NCBI GenBank assembly: GCA_023512835.1
Contig: CM042087.1
Span: 44,014,017-44,078,016, forward strand
From: Taxillus chinensis
Lineage: Eukaryota > Streptophyta > Magnoliopsida > Santalales > Loranthaceae
DNA length: 64,000 bases
Direction of reading: 5' to 3'
Shown: in pieces, positions 24,785 to 37,664 of the stretch
Layout: every line of letters starts with the position of its first letter
Position numbering within the stretch: position 1 is the first letter of the stretch
Position numbers and translations under genes: made by a program
The notes under the pieces: model-generated
What the model saw: the letters and a program-made list of their open reading frames with translations, nothing else
What the model was told of the DNA's origin: nothing
The model's database searches: none

Positions 24785-27700
24785 TAATATCCATGAATCC
24801 ATGATCGATGCTAATTATAAAATTACAATGCAATATTAACAACTTATGATTTATTTCATTCAAAAATCCTCATCAATTTGGAGTGTATGTTAATTATATC
24901 CAACTTGGATAGAAGGAATGGAAATTGTTTCACCAGCAAAGGCTTTGTGAATAAAGCGGCCAATTGTTGTGGTGTTGGAACATGATGTGTTGCCATTAGT
25001 TCTTGTGCCACCTTTTATCGAACAACAAGACAATCAATCTCGATGTGCTTTGTATGTTCATGAAAAACTGGTTTCGATGCTATTTGGATTGCGGTTTTGT
25101 TATTACAAAGCATTCTTATCATAGACTTTTGATAGACAGGGAGATCTTGTAGAAGGCTTGTCAGTCATGTGACTTCGCAACATGTATCTATCATGGACCT
25201 ATACTCAGCCTCAGCGCTGCTTCTATAAATTGTGTGGTGTTTTCTTGTCTGCCAAGAGATTAGTGCCTCTCCCATGGGCACGCAAAATCCTATTGTTGAT
25301 CATCTCATGTTCGGGCAGCAAGCATAGTCTGTATCACAATAGACTGCAAGATTTAACTCTCTAGTTGCTGGAAACAAAATTTCTTGACCAAGAGTTCCTT
25401 TTAGATACTTCGGCATCCGATGTGCTGCTTCTAGATGTGGTGTACGCAACTTGTCCATGTATTGACTTAGGCGTGGACCGCATGTCAAGTCTTGTGATGG
25501 TAAGATAAAACAAACGTCCACCAAGTATCCTATATTGTGCTGGATCCAACAATGGCTCCCCCTCTTCTTTGGTAAGTGGCAGGTTGGATTGGCACTTGTG
25601 CTGGTTTTGAATCGAGAAACTAGCATCTTTCAGCACATCTGACACTTTTTTTCTATGAGAGAATGATTTCCTCTGACATGGCTTGCGAGAAATGCCTTAG
25701 TTGTGTTAATGACATTCAAATCATTACTTGCTACAATAACGATATCAACGCATACAAGTAGTGTGGTGAGAGTATCTTTGTAACTTTTGACAAATGAGGA
25801 GTAATCTGATTATGATTAAGTGAATCCTCCTTTCTTCAAGGCCGATGATAATAGTGTTAAAATCCATTGCCGAGAAGCCTATTTTAGGCTGTATAAGGAA
25901 TTGTGTAGATGACATACCCTTGTCAGCCCATTATGGCCAAAATCCGGGGGTATATCCATGTAGACATCCTTAGTCAAAGGGGAAGAGAAAAGAGGAAAGG
26001 CAGTAGACTCTAGGGCAGGACAAGGCGTGGTGGGTGGTGAGAGAGGAGGAGAGACGGTGGTGGTTGCTAGAGCAAGACAATGCTTGGTTGGTGGTGTTGA
26101 TAGAGGAAGATGGTCAGAAGAGAGGTGCAATGGGGAATTGGCTATCGGACGAGAGGCATCACCGGAAGAAAAGGGGCGCATTGGCAGAAGTAGAGGAAGA
26201 CAAGAAACATGACAGTCAATGGGAAAACACGTGGAGTGGGAGTGGGCGGTGACTGGCTTGGTGTGGGGAGTTGCTGATAGACTGGAGTTGGGTGGACTAG
26301 GATCAGGTGTGCTATCATGCAATAAAGAGGGTGAATTAGAGGGAGCAATATGATAGAAATGAGGATGCGGTGCAATATTTGGGGGCTCAGGCAAGATATT
26401 TGGAGAAGGAAAGTGTGTATTCAGATCAGGAAAAATATATTTATGAAAAATAACATCACGAGAAAGACATGTTTTGATGCTAAATTCATGACTTTAAATT
26501 CCTTTTGTTTGGGTGGATATTCCAAGAAAATATATTTTGTAGATCGAGGCTCAAATTTATACAGATGTGAAAAATGAGTAAACGCAAAACATTTACACTC
26601 AAAGACACGAAGATGGTCATACTTTGGGGTTTGTTAAACAATTTTTCAAAAAGTGTTTTCCTCTGAAGTAAAGGTGTAAATGTCTGATTAATGAGGCAGA
26701 TAGCCGTGAAAATCGAGTCACCCCAATAGTCTAATGGGGAATTCGATTGAAAAAGAAGAGCTCGAGCGACATTTTGTAAATGACAATGTTTTCATTTATC
26801 AATGTCATTTTGTTGAGGGTATTAACACAACTTGTTTGGTGCAAAATGACTTTTTGAGAGTAAAAATTAGTGCATTGAAATTTAGGACCATTATCACTAC
26901 GTACGATTTTAACCCATGTATCAAATTGCGTTTCAACAAAAAGAATAAAATGTTGAATACAAAATTGTGCTTTTGATTTTGAATGCATGAGAAAAATTCA
27001 AGTAGCACGAGAATAATTATCCATAATAGTTGAAAAATATTTTACACTAGAAATGATGGGAGTGTGATAATCACTCTAAATGTTAACGTGAATTAAATCA
27101 AAGATTGACACACTTGAAAAATATTTTGCACCAGAAATGATGGGAGTGTGATAATCACTCTAAATGTTAACGTGAATTAAATCAAAGATTAAATCAAGGA
27201 AAAAATTGTTCTTGTTTGTGTAGCCAATGGACAAATGGGACATTGGTACTCAACACCAGGCTTATTGTGCAAAAATGAAAAAAGAGAGGAAACCTTGGCG
27301 GAAGTATGACCGAGTCTTGCATGCCAAGGCAAACTAGTGACGTTGTGATCGTATTGCAAGCTCTAGATGTTGACACATTTAGACAATAAAGCCTTGTGGT
27401 TTTAGCTCACGGCCCAATTATCTTCTTCGTTTGTAAGTCTCGTATAAGACAAACGGCCTTGATAAAGATTGTAATATAGAAAGTATCCAAGACAAGTTTT
27501 ATAGCTGAGATTAAATTCAAGGAGAACACAGACACATAATACATTTAATAATTGAAAATCTTTTGTAAAATGTACACTACCGACATGCGTCACCAACAAA
27601 GTAACACTGTTAAGCAAACAAATCATTTTATTCTCCACTAGAGAATAAGGTCATGGACAATATAGAGGTGGTGAAGAGGCTAAGGTCATGCATAATATGA

Positions 27701-29385
27701 TCTGTTGCACCATTGTCGATGATGACCTAAGGCACATCTACAAATTTTCTACGTAAAACACGCATTATATTCGAGATATGATTGACTTGAGTCTCATGGT
27801 TAACAAAATTGGCAGATGAACTACTCATCATGTCAAGCAAGTGATTATTATCGGATATATCTCGGCCTGCCTCCTTTGCCTTTGATATGATCCCTAACAT
27901 GGTGTTGCTATCCTTAGTTGAAAGTCCTAATCTAGAGAAATTTGATGGGTTGCTCTTGGTTGACACATTAGCTTTAGATGCAATGGTGTTGTTTCTTTGT
28001 CTTTGATGTTAGGGATGGAAATGGGTCGAGTTGGGCCCGAGTAATGCCCAAAGCTGAACCTGACTCGAACACATATATTGGGAAGTTCGGGGCGGGATGT
28101 TTTACTTTACATTTACTTAAAAATACTAGATTGGGGCGAATCGGATAAGACTCAGATGGCTTGTCAGGGCGGGAAGGGTCAGAACAGAGCGGAGCAATAT
28201 TGTTATCCCTACTTGGTGCGGTAATAGTTAACTGAGTGTCCCTTGCAATTATAGTAATTGCAAACAATATGTGCACAACAATATTTTGTAGAATGATTAG
28301 TTTTGTTATACTTCTCACAATACCTCCCAAATGATTGATTTGATCCGGTTTGTCACGAATAACCATCATTATTTTCCTTTTTGCTCATGGTTTTGGTAGC
28401 GAAAGTCGAGGCTTCCTGTCTTCCACAGTTCCACTACGGTTGATGTTTGTTTTCCGTAACGATTATGTTCTGCTTCTCTTGTTGGAGTACAATAGCATAT
28501 ACCTTATTCAAAGGCATCATTAGCTCCATTGTTCTTATGTTATTTTGAGTTTGTGCAAAATTCTCATTCCAACCAATCAAGAACTTTATAGTCTTTTGTG
28601 TCTCAAGGAAAGTATGGAGAACTTCTCGCAAGTACACATTACAATAAGATTACAATGACAGGGAGGTATCACGATGAGAGATTCTCTCTCATCCCATAAA
28701 CTCTTCAATTTGGTGTAATTCGCTGTTAGATGATGATCCTTGCTCCCCTTTATGCAATGCAACGCCTCCTCAACTTGGAGCATTGACAAGCAACTCATCC
28801 GAATAAATTGCTCCTTGGCCTTGGTGTGAAAAACACTTTTGTGCATTTGTTTGCTCATAAAGCCGAGCAACCACTATTTGACCATTGTGTTAGAACGCCT
28901 CCATTACCGTTGTTCTTCTCTGTCTTCTTTGGGCTTCTTTTGAGTTCCGTCTAGGAAACCAGCCTTGTTCTTTACATCAAGGGCATCAATGATGGCCTCC
29001 TGTCATGTTTGGTAATTATCTTTGTCAAGAGATGTAGAGATCAAGACATCACCTATTTGATCCAAGTGATGAAGATACAACGGATGATTCTCTCATGGAT
29101 GGGGAATCTGAAGATGCGAGGAAACAACCATTTATTGTTGTTTGAAATCATATTCACCAGCCATGAAATGTTAGTGTTATTGATTTAGGTCTTCAGAGAA
29201 AGTTGCTCTGATAGCATAAGAGAATATCAAATTTCTATTGATACTAATTCAATTGTGATGATACAGGTTTCTACAAGATGCAATATCTATTCTAGGAATA
29301 TATTACATTGGCTGCAATATCCATGATTGATGCTAATTATAAAATTACAATGCAATATTAATAACTATGATTTCTTTCCTTCAAG
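24785..29385 (-). mobile_element. Copia (Ty1-type) LTR retrotransposon, decayed, in intron 1 of copy A
   Basis: Antisense to the host gene. Read on the - strand: an LTR at about 29385-29222; a primer-binding site with TATCAGAGCAAC (about 29205-29217), matching the initiator-tRNA type used by many copia elements; gag (LISTSLDKDNYQTW near 29050); integrase (RSDNGPKF near 26885, FFLLKRN-type context); an FLGY-like and Pro-rich linker (26000-26560); reverse transcriptase end (HLHNSLYSLKQASRQW near 25900-25850; YLKGTLGQEILFPA near 25370); a degraded RNase H (25300-24900); and a truncated 3' LTR (about 24867-24789). Frames are broken by stops, the first half of the reverse transcriptase is missing and the catalytic YVDD reads CVDI, so it is inactive. 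Confidence 0.85.
27031..27198 (-). repeat. 84-base tandem duplication inside the copia integrase region
   Basis: Two successive copies beginning TGAAAAATATTTT (27031 and 27115), nearly identical, period 84 bases. The shortened copia copies at about 33960-34060 and 40800-40880 have a single unit, so the duplication arose in copy A only. Confidence 0.85.
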
Positions 29386-30543
29386 AATGGTAGTTCTGTA
29401 TACTGTGAAAGTAGTTCACGAGGGGGTAGGGTTGCCTATGTTTTTAGTTCCAGTTCTTTTAACCACTTAATGTTATCATCTTCCTAAAGAAAAAAACAGA
29501 GTTAAAATTATTCACCTATTTATAGCTTCACCGCTAAACCTGTAATATGTTTTATGTTTGTCGATTTTCTTTTTTCTTTTTTATGGCCAAACAGTCATCA
29601 TATGGAACTATTGAGTGTAAAAACTGTCATTTCTCTTAAGTCATGTTTGCTAGTATGTTCTGTGGGTTTCCATGCCTCTTTGGAATTACTTGCATAGGAA
29701 TTTTTTTTTTTTCATTTAAATAGTTCGTCCCAAGGAAGACTTCCGAGGTACTTCATCGTTAGAAGTATTACCAGCTACCATATATGTTTCTAGTTGTTTT
29801 GCACCAGAGCTTGCTCCATTAATCTATTTTTAAAGGCTTAGATGTGCTGATTTTCAGCAACTAAATTAGAAATTTTATGAAAAATTGTTGGTCATGTTTT
29901 TTAATCCATGTTGTTGGATAATTTGGAAAATGTAACCGTGAATTTTTATTAGTACTAATATTATAAATCACCAGCTGCGCAGCATCTGTTGCTGAAATGC
30001 TGTCTTAGTTGAGTCATATTTTAATCTCTTGCAGTTAAAACTTGTTCCCGTGCTACTTCTGCATTGAACGTACTGCGAGAGAGGAAAGACTGCTTTGATG
30101 TAATACTGAGTGATGTCCACATGCCTGATATGGATGGCTTCAAGCTTCTTGAACTTGTTGGGCTGGAAATGGACTTGCCTGTTATTAGTGAGTAGAATTT
30201 TTCTTGGGCATAGCTTGTTCGATCTCTCTTCTGTCTACTGATTCAATTACTTTTTCTTCAGTGATGTCTGCTGATTCAAGTGCCTCAGCCGTGATGAGAG
30301 GGATTAGACACGGGGCTTGTGATTATTTGATTAAGCCTATACGTGAAGAGGTGCTGAAGAATATATGGCAGCATGTTGTGAGAAAAAAGTGTTCAAGCAG
30401 ACTTTAGATGCTGAATATGCCTCCTGTTAATGAAGAAACAGATTTAACATTGAAAGCACAGACAAAAAGGGGCAATCATACGGAAGATGATGATGGTGAA
30501 TTGGATAATGATGATCCGGCTAAATCCAAGAAACCACGAGTGC

Positions 30544-30622
30544 TATTGTATTTCTCCTTCTGTTCCTCTCCCTTTTAATCGTTTGCAGTCATATTTTATA
30601 ACTTGCAGCCAGCTATAGTATA
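30544..30622 (+). repeat. MAP70 3'-flank tail fused to response-regulator copy A
   Basis: 79 bases matching 19377-19455 after MAP70 copy 2. The junction with response-regulator exon 3 lies at the shared bases CTATTG around 30543. The sequence behind it, 30623-30943, is shared with copies B and C but not with 19456 onward. Confidence 0.85.
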
Positions 30623-30943
30623 TGATTGGCCCACATACTATTAAGTGAGATGTTTCCACGTGTGTAACTCTTTGTATGCACCAAAAAAGTTTGAGTTCTG
30701 TACTTCCATTTGATTTGTACAATAGCAAGGTCTTGGGAGTTGGCACCATGTTACGATGGCAAAATGTGATTTATGTGAATGGCTGTTGTAGATGTTGACT
30801 TTAATGCTTACAAAGGTTTTTCTGCAGTGACATTGGGACGAGTATGGTGCAAGGAAGTAGGTTTGTAATACCACTCTTGCTCATGGTGGCATGTTAGCTT
30901 TTCATGAAGGAAGAATAGGAGTAAAATTTTGGTCAATAAAGTT
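30623..30943. other. Shared 3' segment of the truncated response-regulator unit
   Basis: Present three times (here, 36243-36563, 43119-43439) at very high identity. No protein recognised in any frame. It ends at AATAAAGTT, where units A and B run into the next unit and unit C runs into unique DNA. Confidence 0.7.
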
Positions 30944-31613
30944 ATGTGATACTTATTTAATATATTTACACAATTAGTTTCCCTATAAATAATAATTATA
31001 ATAATAGTTATTATTATTACAAAGTATATATATATATACTTATCACATCAAATAAATTTTTGATCAAATAATATTTTATTGTATCATTTAACCTTAAATT
31101 AATTTATTAATAATTTAAAACTAACTTTGAATTTAATTAATATCTATTAACAAATTATAATTTCATTTATAATATGATAATAGTACTTTTTTACTTTTAA
31201 TAGTAGATATTTAATATTTGAGCTAAAAGTAATAAATCATATAAATAATATTATTATTTAAAATATTAATGATTGTTTCGATCAAATAATATTTGATTGG
31301 GTTAGTCTCAAATTAACCCATTAATAAATTAAAAACTAATTTTGAATATAATTAATGTTTATTCACTAATAATTTCATTCGTGAATCATGTATAATGAGA
31401 ATGAGCTTGATTTTTGATAACAAGGATTTTATATTTTGATTAAAAATAATAAGCCATGTAAATAATATTATTAATTCAAACAATAATGTATTTCTCAATT
31501 AAAATAATATTATATTTGACCATTTAATCTTCATTCAATCTATTAATAAATTTAGTATTAAATTTGAATTTAATTAATATGTCTATCTATGAATTATTTT
31601 ATTCATGATATAA

Positions 31614-31950
31614 AAGCAACTCCAACAATAATATATATTTTTTCTCCACATAAGGAGATTTCTTTATATGTGAAAATAATTTTTTTAGTATTAACTCCAA
31701 CAATCATCTTAATTTTAACTTTATCTGTATTAAAATAATAAATTAATCAATGAGGGAGAAGGAAAGAGAGGGGAATGAGAATATAAAAAATAATATAATA
31801 CTATGTAATGATTGAATAGTGATTCTTCGTTTTTGAAAAGTTACTATAGCAAAATTCAATGGTAGAGAGTAGGATAGATAGGTTGTTGGAGTGGAATTTC
31901 TAAGTTTTACTATTTATTTGTAGAGAATAAAAAACCTATTAGAGTTGTTA
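31614..31950. mobile_element. MITE in unit B
   Basis: Absent from the matching place in unit A (about 23690) and present in units B and C. Ends are imperfectly inverted: AGCAACTCCAACAATAATA at the left and, inverted from the right, AACAACTCTAATAGG. AACTCCAACAA ends are common in plant MITEs. It marks B and C as sister copies. Confidence 0.6.
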
Positions 31951-32409
31951 TATTTTATATTTGAATTAAAAGTAATAAATCACATAAATGATATTATTAG
32001 TTTAAATATTAATATATTAATTAAATAAAATTAATTTTAAATATAATTAATTTATATTTATATTAAATTATTATTTGTATATTTATTTTTCTTATAATAT
32101 AATAAATATATTTTGTTATTAATATTATTTTTAAAATAAAAATATGTTATTATTATTATTATTATTTATGTATGAAGTTTTAAGTACATATACTAAATGG
32201 AAGCGTTTTAGTCTTCCCAACGTCATTATTTTATCCGGATTTTTTCAATCCAACGGGTCGGATTGCTCTCTCCGCTACCCAAATCCGAGTAAGCGGGCTA
32301 TCGATTTTATAGGGTTTCCAAAAACGTTGTCACCTCCGAATCCTATATTTGATGCTGTTCCGACAGCAGTAGAGAGAGACCAGAAAGTGAGCTCTCTCCT
32401 CTTTTGGGT

Positions 32410-35400
32410 ATGGCGTCGGATCGTTTCCCGGCGGGCCTGAGGGTTCTCGTCGTTGATGACGACGTTGTTTGCTTGAAGATTCTGGAGCAAATGCTTCGAA
32501 GATGTTCGTACCATGGTCGGCTCCCACCTTAAATTTTAGTTTCTCTCTGCTTTATGTTTTACTATTCGTTTTTTTTGCGGTCTTTTATAAAAATGAAGAG
32601 AAGCAAAGAAAATTATGCTATATGCATTATTGCTTGGGTCAATGTGACTGCAGTCTCTATATACCTTAAATTGCGTTTGTTACGTTCTGTCATATCAACA
32701 CGTTTACATGTAGAGTGTTACTGCAATACAAGTAGTTTGATCTACGTGGGAGAGATATGGGTTTGGCTTTTGTAGCATAACCGGACATACTGGGGTGATG
32801 TGGCCACGTTTGATGTGTGAAAATGTTGAGATGTTTGTGCCTGCGGGATTACGCAGTCGCTGGCCGAGCTTCCGGGGTGCCCAATATTCCTGATATCACA
32901 AGAAAAAATCGAAATGATGGTTTTGTAGACTTCAAAAGTAGTTAATATCCATGATTGATGCTAATTGTAACGGGCATAAGAGGAAGAGGAAAGGCAGCAG
33001 ACTCTGGGGCGGGACAAGGCTCGGTTGGTGGTGTTGACAGAGGAAGATGGTCGGAAGAGAGGTGCAATGGGGAATTGGCTGTCAGACGAGAGGCATCACT
33101 GGAAGAAAAGAGGCGCGTTGGCAGAGGCGGAGGAAGACCAGAAACTGGGCAGTCGTAGGAAAATGTGTGGAGTGGGCGTTGACTGCCTTGGTGTGGGGAG
33201 TTGATGACAGACTGGAGTCGGGTGGACTAGGATTAGGTGTGCTATCATGCAATAAAGAGGATGAATTAGAGGGAACAATATGGCATAAACGAGGATGCGG
33301 TGCAATATTTGGGGGCTCAGGCAAGATATTCAGAGAATAAAAGTGTGTATTCGGATCAAGAAAAATATATTCATGAAAAATAACATCCGGAGAAATAAAA
33401 ATGTGTTTTGATGCTAAATCCTTGACCTTATATCCCTTTTGTCTGGGTAGATACCCCTAGAAAATATATTTCATAGATCGGGGCTCAAATTTACCCGGAT
33501 ATGAAAAATAAGTAGATGCAAAACATTTACACTCAAAGACAAAGATGGTCATACGTTGGGGTTTGTTAAATAATTTTTCAAAAGGTGTTTTCCCATGAAG
33601 TAAAGGTGTAGACGTCTAATTAATGAGGTAGGTAGCCGTGAGAATGCCATCAACCCAATAGTTGAATGGGAAACTTGATTGAAAAAGAAGAGCTTGAGCG
33701 ACATTTTGTAAATGACAATGTTTTTGTTTAGGAATGCTATTTTGTTAGGGGGTATTAACACAACTTGTTTGGTACAAAATGCCTTTTTGTGAGTAAAAAT
33801 TAGTATATTGAAATTTAGGACCATTATCACTGCGTACGATTTTAACCCGTATATCAAATTGCGTTTCAACAAAGAGAATAAAATGTTGAAGACAAAATCG
33901 TGCTTCTAATTTTGAATGCATGGGAAAATTTCAAGCCGCATGAGAATAATCATTCATAATAGTTGAACAATATTTTGGATTAGAAATGGTGGGAGTGCGA
34001 TAATCACCCTAAATGTCAACATGAATTAAATCAAAGATTGACACACTCGAAGACTGATTCAAGGGAAAAATTATTCTTGTTTGCTTAGTCAATGGACAAA
34101 CAGGACATTGGTGCTCAATACAAGGCTTATTGTGTAAAAATGAAAAAAAAGGATACTTTAGCGGAAGAATGACAGTGTCTTGCATTTCGGGCAGAACTGG
34201 TGACGTTATGATTGTATTGCAAGCTCTAGATGTTGACAAATTGAGACAATAAAGCCTTGTGGTTCTATCTCCCGTCCTAATCATCTTTCTTGTTTGTAGG
34301 ATCTGTATAAGACAAACAACCTTGATGAAGATCGTAATATAAAAAGTATTTAAGATAAGTTTTGATAATCGAGATTAAATTCAAGGAGAACGTAGGCACA
34401 CATAATACGTTTAATAACTGAAAATCTTTTATTAAATGTACACTACCAATATGCGTCACCAACAAAGTAACACCGTTAGGCAAGAAAACACTTTTGTGCA
34501 TTTCTTTGCTCATAGAGCCGAGCAACCAGTGTTTGACTGTTGTGTTGTAGCATTTCCATTATCGCTGCTCTTCTTCGTCTTCTTCGCGCTTCTTTTGAGT
34601 TCCGTCTAGAAAACTGGCCTTATTCTTTACATCGAGGGCATAGATGATGGCCTCCTGTCATGTTTGGTAATTATCTTCTTCAAGAGATACGGAGATCAAG
34701 ACATTACCTATTTGATCCAAGTGATGAAGATACAACGGATGATTCTCCTATGACTGGAGAATCCGAAGATGCGAGGAAGCAACCATTTATTGTTGTTTGA
34801 AATCATGTTTGCCAGCCATGAGATGTTACTGTTGTTGATTTAGGTCTTCAGATAAAGTGGCTCTGATAGCATAAGAGAATATCAAATTTCTATTGATACT
34901 AATTCAATTGTGATGATATAGGTTTCTACGAGATGCAATATCTATTCTAGGTAGAAATCAAGTCTATTCTAAAAATATATTACATTGGCTGCAATATATT
35001 GATGCTAATTATAAACTTACAGTGCAATATAAACAACTATGATTTCTTTCCTTCAAGAATGGTAGTTTTGAATACTGTGAAAGTAGTTCACGAGGGGGTA
35101 GGGTTGCCTATGTTTTTAGTTCCAGTTCTATGAACCACTTAATGTTATCATCTTCGTAAAGAAAAAAACAGAGTTGAAATTATTCACCTATTTATAGCTT
35201 CACCACTAAACCTATAATATGTTTTATGTTTGTTGATTTTGTTTTTCTTTTTTATGCCCAAACAGTCATCAAATGGAACTATTGAGTGTAAAAACTGTCA
35301 TTTCTCTTAAGTCATGTTTGCTAGTATGTTCTGTGGGTTTCCATGCTTCTTTGGAATTACTTGCATAGGAATATTGTGTTTTTTTTTCATTTAAATAGTT

Positions 35401-36162
35401 CGTCCCATAGGAAGACCTCCGAGGCACTTCATCGTTAGAAGTATTACCAGCTACCATATATGTTTCTAGTTGTTTTGCACCAGAGCTTGCTCCATTAATC
35501 TATTTTTAAAGGCTTAGATGTGCTGATTTTCAGCAACTAAATTTAAAATTTATGAAAATTTGTTGGTCATGTTTTTTAATCCATGTTGGATAATTTGGAA
35601 AATGTAACCGTGAATTTTTATTAGTACTAATATTATAAATCACCAGCTGCTCAGCATCTGTTCTGTCTTAGTCGAGTCATATTTTAATCTCTTGCAGTTA
35701 AAACTTGTTCCCGTGCTACTTCTGCATTGAACGTACTGCGAGAGAGGAAAGACTGCTTTGATGTAATACTAAGTGAGGTCCACATGCCTGATATGGATGG
35801 CTTCAAGCTTCTTGAACTTGTTGGGCTGGAAATGGACTTGCCTGTTATTAGTGAGTAGAATTTTTCTTGGGCATAGCATGTTCAATCTCGCTTCTGTCCA
35901 CTGATTCAATTAGTTTCTCTTCAGTGATGTCTGCTGATTCAAGTACCTCAGCCGTGATGAGAGGGATTAGACACGGGGCTCGTGATTATTTGATTAAGCC
36001 TATACGTGAAGAGGAGCTGAAGAATATATGGCAGCATGTTGTGAGAAAAAAGTGTTCAAGCAGACTTTAGATGATAATGGTAGGCGTAAGAGGGGCAGTG
36101 ACGATGCTGAATATGCCTCTCCTGTTAATGATGATTCAGCTACATCCAAGAAACCACGAGTG
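32410..36162 (+). pseudogene. Truncated type-B response regulator, copy B (receiver only, Asp to Glu)
   Basis: Exons 32410-32515, 35698-35850 and 35925-36070 join to a 134-residue receiver-only frame ending [12 protein letters not shown], caused by the same 24-base deletion and 2-base insertion as copy A. The phospho-acceptor codon 62 (35775-35777) is GAG (Glu) where the intact gene has GAT (Asp): [10 protein letters not shown] instead of [10 protein letters not shown]. The acidic cluster DDD (16-18) and Lys111 remain. In type-B regulators such as ARR2 an Asp-to-Glu change at this site is the standard phospho-mimic. After the stop, exon-3 remnants keep GATAATGGTAGGCG but lack the part encoding EETDLTLKA, unlike copies A and C. 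The DNA-binding region is absent. Intron 1 holds a shortened copia element. Spliceability is inferred; expression unknown. Confidence 0.8.
32945..35010 (-). mobile_element. Internally deleted copia element in intron 1 of copy B
   Basis: Derivative of the element in copy A. From the LTR fragment (GATTGATGCTAATTG near 32955) it jumps straight into the Pro-rich linker (33000-33320), so all reverse transcriptase and RNase H sequence is lost. Integrase remnants follow (about 33550-34280). Most of gag is deleted near 34490, and the 5' LTR with the primer-binding region lies at about 34860-35005. No intact frame. Confidence 0.8.
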
Positions 36163-36163
36163 C

Positions 36164-36242
36164 TATTGTATTTCTCCTTCTGTTCCTCTCCCTTTTAATC
36201 GTTTGCAGTCATACTTTATAACTTGCAGCCAGCTATAGTATA
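36164..36242 (+). repeat. MAP70 3'-flank tail fused to response-regulator copy B
   Basis: Same 79-base segment as at 19377-19455 and 30544-30622, directly after the truncated exon 3 of copy B. Confidence 0.85.
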
Positions 36243-37327
36243 TGATTGGCCCACATACTATTAAGTGAGATGTTTCCACGTGTGTAACTCTTTGTATGCA
36301 CCAAAAAAGTTTGAGTTCTGTACTTCCATTTGATTTGTACAATAGCAAGGTCTTGGGAGTTGGCACCATGTTATGATGGCAAAATGTGATTTATGTGAAT
36401 GGCTGTTGTAGATGTTGACTTGAATGCTTACAGAGCTTTTTCTGCAGTGACATTGGGACGAGTATGGTGCAAGGAAGTAGGTTTGTAATACCACTCTTGC
36501 TCATGGTGGCATGTTAGCTTTTCGTGAAGGAAGAATAGGAGTAAAATTTTGGTCAATAAAGTTATGTGATACTTATTTAATATATTTACACAATTAGTTT
36601 CCGTATAAATAATAATTATAATAATAGTTATTATTATTACAGAGTATATATATATATACTTATCATTACAAATAGTATCTGTATTATTATTACAAATTAT
36701 GTAATTTATTTTAAAATAATAATAATTACAAAGTATGTATATATATAATTATCACATCAAATAAATTTTTGATCAAATAATATTTTATTGTATCATTTAA
36801 CCTTAAATTAATTTATTAATAATTTAAAACTAACTTTGAATTTAATTAATATCTATTAACAAATTATAATTTTATTTATAATATGATAATAGTACTTTTT
36901 TACTTTTAATATTAGATATTTAATATTTGAGCTAAAAGTAATAAATCATATAAATAATATTATTATTTAGAATATTAACGATTGTTTCAATCAAATAATA
37001 TTTGATTGGGTTAGTCTCAAATTAACCCATTAATAAATTAAAAACTAATTTTGAATATAATTAATATTTATCCACTAATAATTTCATTCGTGGCATGAAT
37101 TATGTATAATGAGAATGAGCTTGATTTTTAATAACAAGGATTTCATATTTTGATTAAAAATAATAAGCCATATAAATAATATTATTAATTCAAACAATAA
37201 TGTATTTCTCAATCAAAATAATATTATATTTGACCATTTAATCTTCATTCAACCTATTAATAAATTTAGTATTAAATTTGAATTTAATTAATATGTCTAT
37301 CTATGAATTATTTTATTCATGATATAA

Positions 37328-37664
37328 AAGCAACTCCAACAATAATATATATTTTTTCTCCACATAAGGAGATTTCTTTATATGTGAAAATAATTTTTTT
37401 AGTATTAACTCCAACAATCATCTTAATTTTAACTTTATCTGTATTAAAATAATAAATTAATCAATGAGGGAGAAGGAAAGAGAGGGGAATGAGAATATAA
37501 AAAATAATATAATACTATGTAATGATTGAATAGTGATTCTTCGTTTTTGAAAAGTTACTATAGCAAAATTCAATGGTAGAGAGTAGGATAGATAGGTTGT
37601 TGGAGTGGAATTTCTAAGTTTTACTATTTATTTGTAGAGAATAAAAAACCTATTAGAGTTGTTA
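37328..37664. mobile_element. MITE in unit C (copy of the one at 31614)
   Basis: Same element, length and position within the unit as in unit B; duplicated together with the unit rather than inserted independently. Confidence 0.6.

Larger units (their letters stand above)
24251..30542 (+). pseudogene. Truncated type-B response regulator, copy A (receiver only)
   Basis: Exon 1 24251-24356, exon 2 30035-30187 and exon 3 from 30262 keep the donor and acceptor positions of the intact gene at 58231. Joined, they read [18 protein letters not shown] through [10 protein letters not shown] to YLIKPIREE and RKKCSSRL, then TAG at 30405-30407: 134 aa, a complete receiver with the acidic cluster, phospho-acceptor Asp (codon 62, 30112-30114) and Lys111. 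Relative to the intact gene, a 24-base in-frame deletion plus a 2-base insertion just after the receiver causes the stop. Homology continues untranslated to KKPR-V at 30542 and ends immediately before the GARP DNA-binding domain. Intron 1 holds a copia element and is 5.7 kb against 0.9 kb in the intact gene. It may be a pseudogene, or, if transcribed, a receiver-only protein that competes for phosphoryl groups; the sequence alone cannot decide. Confidence 0.8.
30944..36563 (+). repeat. Amplified unit B (5620 bases)
   Basis: Second tandem unit: AT-rich block, MITE, response-regulator exon 1, shortened copia, exons 2-3, MAP70-derived tail. The junctions with the neighbouring units read AATAAAGTT then ATGTGATACTTATTTAAT. 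Nearly identical to unit C (36564-43439), more diverged from unit A. Confidence 0.8.

Noticed and set aside
25879..26394. 171-codon Pro/Ser-rich antisense frame as a cell-wall or signalling protein
   Set aside because: It is the linker between integrase and reverse transcriptase of the copia element; the end reads HLHNSLYSLK, a reverse-transcriptase motif.
32144..32440. 98-codon frames upstream of copies B and C
   Set aside because: They overlap the leader and start of response-regulator exon 1 in another frame and are simply duplicated with the unit.
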